Shown here one piece after another: positions 1 through 5,216 of a DNA stretch of 5,216 bases; position 1 is the stretch's first letter; the number at the start of each line of letters is the position of its first letter. This stretch comes from Methylocystaceae bacterium. GTDB lineage: Bacteria; Pseudomonadota; Alphaproteobacteria; Rhizobiales; Beijerinckiaceae. Under the pieces are notes generated by a model. It did not search any database and was not told where the DNA came from. It saw only the letters and a list, made by a program, of their open reading frames with translations. A program made the position numbers and the translations under genes. The stretch covers positions 1 through 5,216 of the forward strand of contig PLZT01000746.1 in the NCBI GenBank assembly GCA_003152255.1, given 5' to 3'.

Positions 1-30
1 TGTTTTGATATCTCACGACGCTGCTCGGAA

Positions 31-1500
31 TTATCTTCCGTCCGGTGTGTCGAGGCCGAACCATTTGTCTTTGACTTGCTCGTAGTGGATCGTTGGATCG
101 TATTCCGCGACATTGAGGTTCAGATCGCGCACCGACAAGCGGCCGACCGCTGCGAGGGCGGCGAAGGACGCGACCACGCGATCATGCTGCGCGATGACGA
201 GATTGACCCGCGCGCTCAACAGCGCCTGTTGCGCGTTGAGGATGTCCAGCGTTGTTCGCTGCCCGACTTTCGCCTCTTCACGCACATCCGCGAGCGATTT
301 TTCCGAAGCCGCGACCTCCACCTGGCTCGAGACAATCGACGCCTTGGCCGCTTGCAACTGCGCGTAAGCAAAGACGACGCTCCTGCGCACGTTGTCCCGC
401 TGCACGTCGACACGCAGTCGCGCCTGGCCCAATTGTTCCTTGGCTTTGCGGATCGAGGCATATTCCGAGCCGCCCTGATACAGGGGGACATTCAGCGTCG
501 CCGCCGCCAGAGCATAGAACTGCCGGGTGCCCGTCCAGCCCATAAAAGAATCCCCTTGCGGCGAGACTTGCGCGCCTACCGCCAACGTCGGCGCCAAAGC
601 GCTTTCCGCCAGTTTCACCGCCTCTTCCGCCGCATCGACCTGATGCAGCGCCGCAACCACGGCCGGATGCTCTACGAGTGCGAGGGAAACCGCATTTTCC
701 ATCGATCTGGGCAACAGCTTCTCGACAGTCCCCGCAGGCTCCAACCGCTTGGGTTCGACACCCACGACCTGACGGTATGTGGCCCCGCTCATTTGGAGAA
801 CCGCCTGGGCGCTAAAGAAATCTGAACGCCCGTGCGCCAAGGCGGCCTCCGCCTGCGCGACGTCCGCGGCGGTCACCTCACCGAACTGGTAACGTACGCG
901 TGTATGCCTGAGTTGCTCCTCTAACACGGCGTTGTTGTTCTTGCGCAGACCTAGGATCGCCGTATCGCGTAACACGTCCATAAAGGCGATGACGCCGTTC
1001 TGGAGGATGGTCTGCTCGCTGGCGCCAAGGTTCGCCCGCGCCGCGAACACGCCAGACTCGGCTTGCCGGACGGCGCTCTGCGTGCGGCCGCCATCGAAAA
1101 TGGTCTGGGATACGGAAAGCGTCGCGCTACGCGGCTTGCCCAGATATTCGTCGGTGAAATATGCGCGTTGGCCGGTCGCGGTGCGGCCGGACGGAATTTT
1201 GATGGTGGAAAATTCCGGCCCAATGGAAGCGGCGAGGCCCGCCTTCGGCCGCATTCCCGCGAGCGCGTTCGTCGTATCCTCGTCCTGCGCCCGGACGCCG
1301 GACCGTTGTTGATTGATCTCGGGATTGCTGGAATAGGCTCTTGCCAACGCGGAATTCAAGGTTTCGGCGACAGCGCCTTGGCCGGGGAGTCCGATGAACG
1401 ACGTAACCAATGCGGTAACGCCCAGCCCGGTCGGAAAGATGCGCGCACGCCCACTGGCGCGACGCATGAGACAGCGAGACGTCGCAAACCAATATGTCAT
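31..1500 (-). CDS. TolC-family outer-membrane efflux channel protein
   Basis: This is a complete TolC-type outer-membrane factor of about 489 residues, the usual size for the family. It would form a trimeric beta-barrel plus periplasmic alpha-barrel exit duct for a tripartite efflux or type I secretion system. Counting from the ATG at 1500, a signal peptide with a hydrophobic core ends near residue 45 (AVA|ET). The two internal structural repeats each carry the family's strand-turn motif: SQTIFDGG near 131-138 and NVPLYQGG near 337-344. The late helical motif VGQRTTLDILNAQQ lies near 412-425. The start is uncertain. TTG at 1518, ATG at 1500 and ATG at 1467 are all in frame, none has a good Shine-Dalgarno sequence, and 1467 would still leave a full signal peptide. 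It is the last visible gene of the minus-strand operon, 52 bases after the DUF302 gene, and is the natural partner of the divergent adaptor at 4250. The substrate is unknown. Confidence 0.93.
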   Translation of the reverse strand: MTYWFATSRCLMRRASGRARIFPTGLGVTALVTSFIGLPGQGAVAETLNSALARAYSSNPEINQQRSGVRAQDEDTTNALAGMRPKAGLAASIGPEFSTIKIPSGRTATGQRAYFTDEYLGKPRSATLSVSQTIFDGGRTQSAVRQAESGVFAARANLGASEQTILQNGVIAFMDVLRDTAILGLRKNNNAVLEEQLRHTRVRYQFGEVTAADVAQAEAALAHGRSDFFSAQAVLQMSGATYRQVVGVEPKRLEPAGTVEKLLPRSMENAVSLALVEHPAVVAALHQVDAAEEAVKLAESALAPTLAVGAQVSPQGDSFMGWTGTRQFYALAAATLNVPLYQGGSEYASIRKAKEQLGQARLRVDVQRDNVRRSVVFAYAQLQAAKASIVSSQVEVAASEKSLADVREEAKVGQRTTLDILNAQQALLSARVNLVIAQHDRVVASFAALAAVGRLSVRDLNLNVAEYDPTIHYEQVKDKWFGLDTPDGR

Positions 1501-1552
1501 CGAACGCCAGCGTCTCAATGGATCATGCCCCGCTTATATCGCGTTGGCGCCT

Positions 1553-1939
1553 TCAAATTGCGCTGACAACCCGTGAAAGCCGCTCCGCGACTTCCTCGGC
1601 TATTTCCGCGAGCGCGGGATTTCCGATTCCACGCATCGCCACGCGGGGATCGATGGCCGCTATGTCCACCTCGCCGCCGTCCTTCTCCTGGACGACGACG
1701 TTGCAAGGCAGCATCACGCCGATTTTGTCTTCAACGCTCAGCGCCTTGTGCGCGAAGCCCGGATTGCAGGCGCCGAGAATGCGATAACGTTTCATCTCGA
1801 CGCCGAGCTTTTGTTTCAACGTGTTCGCAACGTCGATTTCGGTGAGGACGCCAAAGCCTTCATCCTTCAACTTCTCTATCACTTTCGATACAACGGCGTC
1901 GAAATCGCCCTTCGGCGACTTTGTGATGTAGTAGCTCAT
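1553..1939 (-). CDS. DUF302 domain-containing protein
   Basis: This 128-residue protein is a stand-alone DUF302 domain of normal length. Family hallmarks are visible: GFGVLTEIDV near 28-37, KLGVEMKRYRILGACNP near 44-60, AHKAL near 63-67, LPCNVVV near 77-83, and a closing IDP near 95-97. It has two cysteines (58 and 79), both inside these conserved motifs. No signal peptide or membrane segment is evident, so it is probably cytoplasmic. The biochemical role of DUF302 is not established, and I do not assign one. The ATG at 1939 is supported by a GGAGAA Shine-Dalgarno sequence at 1948-1953 with an 8-base spacer. The gene begins 24 bases after the SQR stop codon, which argues for co-transcription and a role tied to sulfide handling or its by-products. 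Confidence 0.92.
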   Translation of the reverse strand: MSYYITKSPKGDFDAVVSKVIEKLKDEGFGVLTEIDVANTLKQKLGVEMKRYRILGACNPGFAHKALSVEDKIGVMLPCNVVVQEKDGGEVDIAAIDPRVAMRGIGNPALAEIAEEVAERLSRVVSAI

Positions 1940-1963
1940 GGCTGGCGTTCTCCAAAATTGCCG

Positions 1964-3262
1964 TTACGCGTTTGTCCCGGAGCGCAAACGAACGATTCCA
2001 AGCGCCTTCATTATGACGCGCTCATACACAGGCTCGCAATGCCCCCTGCGAACCTTGCGCATAAAATACTTCTCATAGGCCACTTTAGCCAGATGCACCC
2101 AATAGCCTTGGGCCGACCAGTTGATATTGCGCGGCGGGATTTGCGGCTGGGCGACAAAGATGATGCCGTTATCGCCAAAATCCGCGAGACAAACCGCGTT
2201 CCAAGTTCCCTCGTGCGTCGCTTCCTTGCCTGCGATCAAGTCTCGGATGTTGTGCGCGGCCGCCGTGCACATGGATTCGATCATGTAACCGGTCTTGGGC
2301 ATGCCCACCGGCACCGGCGTCGACTCGAATGGCGGAAGCGCGACGCAGACGCCGATCGAAAAGATGTTGGCGTATTTGGCGTTCCTCTGCTTTCCGTCGA
2401 CGGTCACGAAGCCGCGCGGATTGGTCAGACCCTCGATCCATTTGCCGTCCTCGCCCTTAAGGCAGTCGACGCCGCGGAAAGCGGGAAGGAACATCGTGAA
2501 CTTCGACGCGATCTTATGCGTTTTCTTTTGCGATCCGTCCTCATTGAATTCCGTCGCCTCGACCGAATCGGCGTTGATGCGGTCGATTTTCGCGTTTGTC
2601 ACCCATTTGATGTCGCGATCGCGCATCACGGATTCCAGCATGCCCTTGGTGTCGCCCACGCCGCCGAGGCCGAGATGGCCGATATAGGGTTCGGAAGTCA
2701 TGAAAGTGATCGGCACGCGGTCGCGAATCTTGCGCTTGCGTAGATCGGCGACCGCCGTGAGCGCATATTCATAAGCGGGGCCAAAGCAGGACGCGCCCTG
2801 CACCGCGCCAATGACCATCGGGCCGGGGTCCTTGCAGAATTCTTCCCAACGCTCGCCGGCTATCCCGGCGTGATCGACGTGGCAAACAGATTGTGCATGC
2901 CCGCTCGGTCCCAGTCCCTCAACTTCATCGAAGGCGAGGTGCGGGCCAGTCGCGATCACCAGATAGTCATAGAAAAGCGTCGAACCGTCGTTCAACTCGA
3001 CTAGGTTTTCTGAAGGCTTCACGCGTTTTGCGCCAACGGACGTGAAACCGATCTTCAACTTCTTGAACACTGCGGGAAGATTGACCTTCACGTCGCCCGG
3101 CTTGCGCCAATTGACGGCGACCCAGGGGTTCGACGGCACGAACTGGAAGTAGTCAGTTAGTGAAACGACGGTGATGTCAGCTTTCTTGCCGAGCAGTTCC
3201 TTCAGCTCGAAAGCCATGGGCACGCCGCCGATGCCGGCGCCCAATACAACAATCTTGGTCAT
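1964..3262 (-). CDS. sqr: Sulfide:quinone oxidoreductase (SQR)
   Basis: This 432-residue flavoprotein oxidises sulfide to zero-valent sulfur or polysulfide and passes electrons through FAD to the membrane quinone pool. It carries an N-terminal dinucleotide-binding loop GAGIGG (8-13), the DYFQFVPSNPWV segment (37-48) and the second FAD motif YDYLVIATGP (98-107). The three catalytic cysteines of SQR are present: Cys127 in SVCHVDHA, Cys159 in GASCFGPAYEYA and Cys358 in TWNAVCLADFGD. From memory, these match Cys128, Cys160 and Cys356 of the Acidithiobacillus ferrooxidans enzyme, and similarity runs along the whole chain. The quinone-site segment TPVPVGMPKTGYMIES is at 315-330. An amphipathic, aromatic and basic C-terminal region (about 380-408) fits monotopic membrane attachment. 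The three cysteines distinguish it from flavocytochrome c sulfide dehydrogenase and type II NADH dehydrogenase. The start is ATG at 3262, preceded only by a weak purine-rich GAGAGAGA tract. It sits 81 bases after the upstream DUF2892 gene. Confidence 0.96.
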   Translation of the reverse strand: MTKIVVLGAGIGGVPMAFELKELLGKKADITVVSLTDYFQFVPSNPWVAVNWRKPGDVKVNLPAVFKKLKIGFTSVGAKRVKPSENLVELNDGSTLFYDYLVIATGPHLAFDEVEGLGPSGHAQSVCHVDHAGIAGERWEEFCKDPGPMVIGAVQGASCFGPAYEYALTAVADLRKRKIRDRVPITFMTSEPYIGHLGLGGVGDTKGMLESVMRDRDIKWVTNAKIDRINADSVEATEFNEDGSQKKTHKIASKFTMFLPAFRGVDCLKGEDGKWIEGLTNPRGFVTVDGKQRNAKYANIFSIGVCVALPPFESTPVPVGMPKTGYMIESMCTAAAHNIRDLIAGKEATHEGTWNAVCLADFGDNGIIFVAQPQIPPRNINWSAQGYWVHLAKVAYEKYFMRKVRRGHCEPVYERVIMKALGIVRLRSGTNA

Positions 3263-3343
3263 GGCGTCTCTCTCTTTTTTGCGCAGATTCCATGACGCAA
3301 AGCGCTGGTCCGCGGCGTTTTGTTGGGCATTGGGATTAGAGGT

Positions 3344-3547
3344 TTACCTGCGCGAATAGGTGCTCACGCCAAGCAGGCTGTAAAGCGGGCAAGTGCCGAT
3401 AAAGGCAGTGAGCAGAGGCACGACTCCGATCCAGCCAACCCAATTCCAGCCGGTGCTGGGCAAGCCGAGTTTGAGCGCATAGGCAATCAGCATTAGGCCG
3501 ATGACGATACGCAATGCACGATCGATGGTTCCGACATTGGTGACCAT
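3344..3547 (-). CDS. DUF2892 (YgaP-like transmembrane) small membrane protein
   Basis: This 67-residue protein has the classical DUF2892 pattern. It opens with NVGTIDRALRIVIG (4-17), then has two hydrophobic helices (about 10-28 and 36-52), and ends with the signature TCPLYSLLGVST (52-63). Cys53 sits at the end of the second helix. It is expected in the inner membrane. The same domain forms the membrane part of YgaP-type rhodaneses, and stand-alone copies are common beside sulfide and persulfide genes, but the molecular function is unknown. Many relatives, as I recall them, end in a second cysteine after this signature. Here that place is taken by Tyr (STYSRR), leaving one cysteine. The ATG at 3547 has a strong AGGAG Shine-Dalgarno sequence at 3555-3559 with a 7-base spacer. 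It follows the other DUF2892 gene by 52 bases and precedes sqr by 81 bases. Confidence 0.93.
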   Translation of the reverse strand: MVTNVGTIDRALRIVIGLMLIAYALKLGLPSTGWNWVGWIGVVPLLTAFIGTCPLYSLLGVSTYSRR

Positions 3548-3571
3548 ATTTTATCTCCTGACGACCAAAGA

Positions 3572-3611
3572 CGCCGCGTTTATGGACAAAGGCGGCGCGC
3601 TAAAACGCCGC
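3572..3611 (-). repeat. Alternating GC-rich inverted repeats at the end of the second DUF2892 gene
   Basis: CGCCGC (3572-3577), GCGGCG (3592-3597) and CGCCGC (3606-3611) allow two mutually exclusive 6-bp hairpins around the TAG stop at 3600-3602: one with a 14-base loop and one with an 8-base loop. There is no following U-run, so this is not a convincing terminator. It might stabilise mRNA or tune expression between the two membrane-protein genes, or be chance in GC-rich DNA. Confidence 0.3.
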
Positions 3612-3800
3612 GCCCGGCTTTACGCCGAATTTCTTCAAAATGAGCGCGAGCGGGCAGAAACTTGTAAAGGCGGCCTGGAAAAGATTCAGCCCGACAAAGG
3701 CTGCGAGCAGCAGCCACCACGGGCCGAAGAGATCGGCGAGCCCGAGGCTCACAAGGATCATGGCGCCAGCGAAAGCCATAATGATTCGGTCTATAGTCAT
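3600..3800 (-). CDS. Second DUF2892-type small membrane protein
   Basis: This 66-residue hydrophobic protein has two predicted membrane helices (about 5-22 and 27-46), followed by NLFQAAFTSFCPLALILKKFGV (39-60) with one cysteine (Cys49) in a CPL motif. It belongs to the DUF2892 superfamily but to a different branch from its neighbour: its N-terminus is MTIDRIIM rather than NVGTIDR, and CPL is followed by ALILKK. The frame stays open upstream to 3908, but that extension is charged, lies inside the arsR gene and is unlikely to be translated. The ATG at 3800 is chosen because it has a GAAGGGA Shine-Dalgarno sequence at 3809-3815 with an 8-base spacer and overlaps the repressor's TGA stop as ATGA. 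This implies translational coupling. Its function is unknown. Transport or binding of a sulfur species is only a guess from context. Confidence 0.9.
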   Translation of the reverse strand: MTIDRIIMAFAGAMILVSLGLADLFGPWWLLLAAFVGLNLFQAAFTSFCPLALILKKFGVKPGAAF

Positions 3801-4192
3801 GCGGCGCGTCCCTTCGATTTTGTGAGGCCGAGCGAACAACTCGCCTTCGCGCTTACCTTTTGTCCCGCCTTCTTCCGCTTTTGTTTTGCATCGCATTCGT
3901 CGGCGCAAAACAATTCGTAAAGCAAAGCTATCGCCCGCGAGACATTGGCATTGGCGAGCGAATAAAAGATGGCCTGCGATTCTCGTCGCGTTGTGACGAG
4001 TTCGTCTTCGCGCAGACGGGCAAGATGTTGCGAAAGCGAGGATTGGCTGAGGCCAAGCGCCTTTTGCAGCGCGGAGACACCAGTCTCGCCCTTATGTAGT
4101 TCGCACAGGATCATCAGGCGGCGGCGGTTAGCCAAAGCCTTCAGAAAGTTTTCCGCCTGCACGGCTTTTGGAGCGAGTTTCTCTAAATTCAT
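3797..4192 (-). CDS. ArsR-family repressor, BigR/SqrR-like sulfide/persulfide sensor
   Basis: This 131-residue ArsR/SmtB winged-helix regulator is placed first in the minus-strand operon. Residues 13-35 (ENFLKALANRRRLMILCEL region) form the opening helices. SALQKALGLSQSSLSQHLARLRE (40-62) is the helix-turn-helix with its recognition helix, and LVTTRRESQAIFYSL (65-79) is the beta wing. Cys30 and Cys96 are 66 residues apart. As I recall the family, this is the same spacing as the reactive pair Cys41/Cys107 of Rhodobacter SqrR and Cys42/Cys108 of BigR, which form disulfide or polysulfide bridges on sulfide exposure. The ELxVCD metal site of classical ArsR is absent: the equivalent segment reads RRLMILCEL. 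An unusual Lys/Ala-rich tail (101-131) adds Cys119, and Cys100 is also present. The frame continues upstream to a TTG at 4228, but that codon lies in the -35 box, so ATG 4192 is preferred. It probably represses its own operon and the divergent adaptor. Confidence 0.93.
   Translation of the reverse strand: MNLEKLAPKAVQAENFLKALANRRRLMILCELHKGETGVSALQKALGLSQSSLSQHLARLREDELVTTRRESQAIFYSLANANVSRAIALLYELFCADECDAKQKRKKAGQKVSAKASCSLGLTKSKGRAA
3809..3815 (-). promoter_or_regulatory. Ribosome binding site inside arsR for the overlapping DUF2892 gene
   Basis: GAAGGGA on the minus strand lies 8 bases before ATG 3800, inside the last codons of the repressor gene. It selects the short 66-residue protein over the 102-codon open frame and supports translational coupling through the ATGA overlap. 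Confidence 0.7.
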
Positions 4193-4194
4193 GC

Positions 4195-4221
4195 TTGCTA
4201 AATTATAGATAAGCAATATAA
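4195..4221. promoter_or_regulatory. Candidate ArsR/BigR-type operator (two interleaved dyads)
   Basis: Two inverted repeats lie between the divergent genes. One is TTATA-N9-TATAA (4203-4221), perfect in its arms. The other spans 4195-4216, with outer arms TTGCT and AGCAA and partial symmetry inside (8 of 11 positions per half). Both cover the -10 region of the minus promoter, and the second also covers the -35 of the plus promoter. An AT-rich imperfect palindrome across the promoter is typical of ArsR-family operators. Which dyad is bound, if either, cannot be told from sequence. Confidence 0.5.
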
Positions 4222-4222
4222 G
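4195..4222 (+). promoter_or_regulatory. Candidate promoter of the divergent adaptor gene
   Basis: On the plus strand TTGCTA (4195-4200) is a -35-like element, separated by 16 bases from TATAAG (4217-4222), a -10-like element. A start near 4229 would leave a roughly 20-base leader containing the Shine-Dalgarno sequence before ATG 4250. It overlaps the minus-strand promoter almost completely, so polymerases would compete for the site. The match is weaker than the opposing promoter. Confidence 0.5.
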
Positions 4223-4228
4223 TGTCAA
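4202..4228 (-). promoter_or_regulatory. Promoter of the arsR-sqr-tolC operon
   Basis: On the minus strand a perfect TTGACA (-35, at 4223-4228) is followed after 15 bases by a perfect TATAAT (-10, at 4202-4207). The spacer is shorter than the optimal 17, although shifted -10 readings such as TAATTT would restore 17. Transcription would begin near 4194-4196, only a few bases before the ATG at 4192. The perfect hexamers in an otherwise GC-rich window make this a strong candidate. Confidence 0.7.
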
Positions 4229-4237
4229 GGCCTTTCC

Positions 4238-4246
4238 AAGGGGGAA
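4238..4246 (+). promoter_or_regulatory. Ribosome binding site of the adaptor gene
   Basis: The AAGGGGGAA tract, a strong Shine-Dalgarno match, ends a few bases before ATG 4250 and decides that start over the in-frame upstream region. Confidence 0.75.
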
Positions 4247-4249
4247 TCG

Positions 4250-5216
4250 ATGCGGACGAGTTTCACCTTCCTATCGCGAGTTTGTGTCGGCCTTATCTTG
4301 GTGCTGAGCGCGGCTCTTTCCGGCTGGGCCGGCGCCGGGGAGATCGCCGTGCATGTCGCGTCGATCGACGATCTCAAGGCCGTGGTCGCAACGGTCGAGC
4401 CCGTTCATCAGCTTGTCGCCCGGGCGCGAATCGGCGGCACGGTCACGGCGCTGAAGATCAAAGAAGGCGATGTCGTCGTGGCGGGCGCCGAAATCGCGCT
4501 GGTCGCTGACCAAAAGCTGTTTTTGCAGATGCAGGCGCTGGATCAGCGAATCAAATCGCAACAGGCGCAACGCGATAAGGCGAAAGCCGACTTCGATCGC
4601 GCGCAGGAGTTGCTTCAGCGCGGCGTCACAACGAAAGTGATGTTCGATCAAGCCAAAACCATGCTCGACGTGGCGGATCGCAATCTCGCGGCGATTCGCT
4701 CCGACCGTGGCGTGATCGAACAGCAGGCGGCCGAGGGCGCCGTGCTCGCACCGGGAGCGGGGCGCATCCTGACCATTCCCGTGTCTGTTGGGCGCGCGGT
4801 CATGCCCGGTGAAACTATCGCGACCCTTGCGGAAGAGCACTATATCCTTCGCCTTCAATTGCCCGAGCGTCACGCCAGATTCATGCGCGCTGGCGATCCT
4901 GTGCAAATCGGCGGACGCGGTTTGCACGACGAAGCCAGCGCAACACGCAAAGAAGGCCGTGTGCGCATCGTCTATCCTGAGATTCAGGGCGGACGCGTCA
5001 TCGCCGACGTCGATGTCCAGGGTCTTGGCGATTATTTCGTTGGAGAGCGCACGCGCGTTTACGTGACCACGGGGAAGCGCGATACGATCATTGCGCCGCG
5101 CGAAGCGATCTATCGTCGCGCGGGCGTCGATTACGTTCGCTTGAAAGACGGAGCCGAGATCGTGATCCAGACTGGCGAGCAGCGTGCGGAGGGCTTAGAG
5201 CCTGACCTAAAATTGG
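4250..5216 (+). CDS. RND/HlyD-type periplasmic adaptor (membrane fusion protein), 3'-partial
   Basis: This is an efflux adaptor with 322 codons visible. The frame is open to the window edge and the C-terminus is missing. A signal peptide occupies residues 1 to about 29 (hydrophobic core VGLILVLSAALSG, likely cut near AGA|GE) with no lipobox cysteine. The first barrel-sandwich half is at about 51-87 (RARIGGTVTALKIKEGDVV). An alpha-helical hairpin runs at about 88-162 (a run of Gln, Lys, Asp and Ala, with LLQRGVTTKVMFDQAKTML at the turn and return helix), the short type seen in AcrA-like RND adaptors. The second barrel-sandwich half is at about 163-194 (APGAGRI to GETIATLAEE). The beta-barrel follows from about 198, and the membrane-proximal domain begins near 281 (APREAIYRR). 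ATG 4250 is fixed by the Shine-Dalgarno sequence at 4238-4246. It is divergent from the arsR-sqr operon, whose last gene encodes a matching TolC. An RND pump gene is expected downstream. The substrate is unknown. Confidence 0.92.
   Translation, partial: MRTSFTFLSRVCVGLILVLSAALSGWAGAGEIAVHVASIDDLKAVVATVEPVHQLVARARIGGTVTALKIKEGDVVVAGAEIALVADQKLFLQMQALDQRIKSQQAQRDKAKADFDRAQELLQRGVTTKVMFDQAKTMLDVADRNLAAIRSDRGVIEQQAAEGAVLAPGAGRILTIPVSVGRAVMPGETIATLAEEHYILRLQLPERHARFMRAGDPVQIGGRGLHDEASATRKEGRVRIVYPEIQGGRVIADVDVQGLGDYFVGERTRVYVTTGKRDTIIAPREAIYRRAGVDYVRLKDGAEIVIQTGEQRAEGLEPDLKL

Noticed and set aside
1..30. Terminator after the TolC gene
   Set aside because: Only 30 bases are visible and no hairpin followed by a U-run is present.
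76..825. 249-codon plus-strand open frame antisense to the TolC gene
   Set aside because: The Arg-rich, low-complexity product has no domain and lies entirely within a clear TolC-family gene.
1519..1552. Possible promoter with a TATAAG-like box ahead of the TolC gene
   Set aside because: No -35 element at a workable distance was found, so independent transcription of the TolC gene is not supported.
1748..2743. 331-codon plus-strand open frame antisense to sqr and the DUF302 gene
   Set aside because: It mirrors two well-supported genes on the other strand. Its product is rich in Arg and His with no recognisable domain, as expected of a shadow frame in GC-rich DNA.
3263..3343. 81-base gap before sqr as a possible internal promoter or small RNA
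   Set aside because: No paired -35/-10 elements, stable hairpin with U-run or coding frame was seen.
3801..3908. N-terminal extension of the second DUF2892 protein to 102 residues
   Set aside because: It is charged, lies in arsR in another frame, and the internal ATG at 3800 has its own Shine-Dalgarno sequence and matches the family's normal start.
4193..4228. Upstream TTG start giving a 143-residue repressor
   Set aside because: The TTG is the first part of the -35 hexamer, the extra codons cover the -10 box, and they add a hydrophobic stretch not expected in ArsR proteins.
4271..4927. 218-codon minus-strand open frame antisense to the adaptor
   Set aside because: The opposite strand encodes an adaptor with signal peptide, barrel-sandwich and hairpin motifs. 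The antisense product is rich in Arg, His and Asp and resembles nothing known.

Overview
The window looks like a chromosomal or accessory segment from a moderately GC-rich proteobacterium. Codon use and protein character suggest an alphaproteobacterium, possibly a Hyphomicrobiales-type methylotroph or chemolithotroph, but the genus cannot be settled from the sequence. It holds six genes on the minus strand that read as one sulfide-response operon, and one divergent plus-strand gene that runs off the right edge.

Minus strand, in transcription order from right to left: an ArsR-family repressor (4192-3797) with the two-cysteine arrangement of the sulfide/persulfide sensors BigR and SqrR; a small DUF2892 membrane protein overlapping it by 4 bases (3800-3600); a second, different DUF2892 membrane protein (3547-3344); a full-length sulfide:quinone oxidoreductase with all three catalytic cysteines (3262-1964); a DUF302 protein (1939-1553); and a TolC-family outer-membrane efflux channel (about 1500-31). 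Gaps are 24 to 81 bases and no convincing terminator or internal promoter was seen, so co-transcription is likely.

Plus strand: from 4250 an RND/HlyD-type periplasmic adaptor begins and is cut by the window end. Its reading frame is open to the edge. An inner-membrane RND pump gene probably follows outside the window.

The 57-base divergent spacer (4193-4249) is the control point. It holds two face-to-face, overlapping sigma-70-like promoters with interleaved AT-rich dyads that could be the repressor's operator. A single bound repressor could shut off both arms. The adaptor has a strong Shine-Dalgarno sequence, whereas the repressor's own mRNA appears nearly leaderless.

The proposed model is inferred. 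Sulfide or persulfide oxidises the repressor's cysteine pair and releases both promoters. SQR then oxidises sulfide at the membrane and passes electrons to quinone. The DUF2892 and DUF302 proteins assist in an unknown way, and a tripartite pump (adaptor, unseen RND protein, TolC channel) exports something linked to sulfur stress. The joining of an SQR module to a dedicated tripartite efflux system is the most interesting aspect of the window. No RNA genes, mobile elements, CRISPR arrays or attachment sites were seen, and no gene-free stretch exceeds 300 bases.
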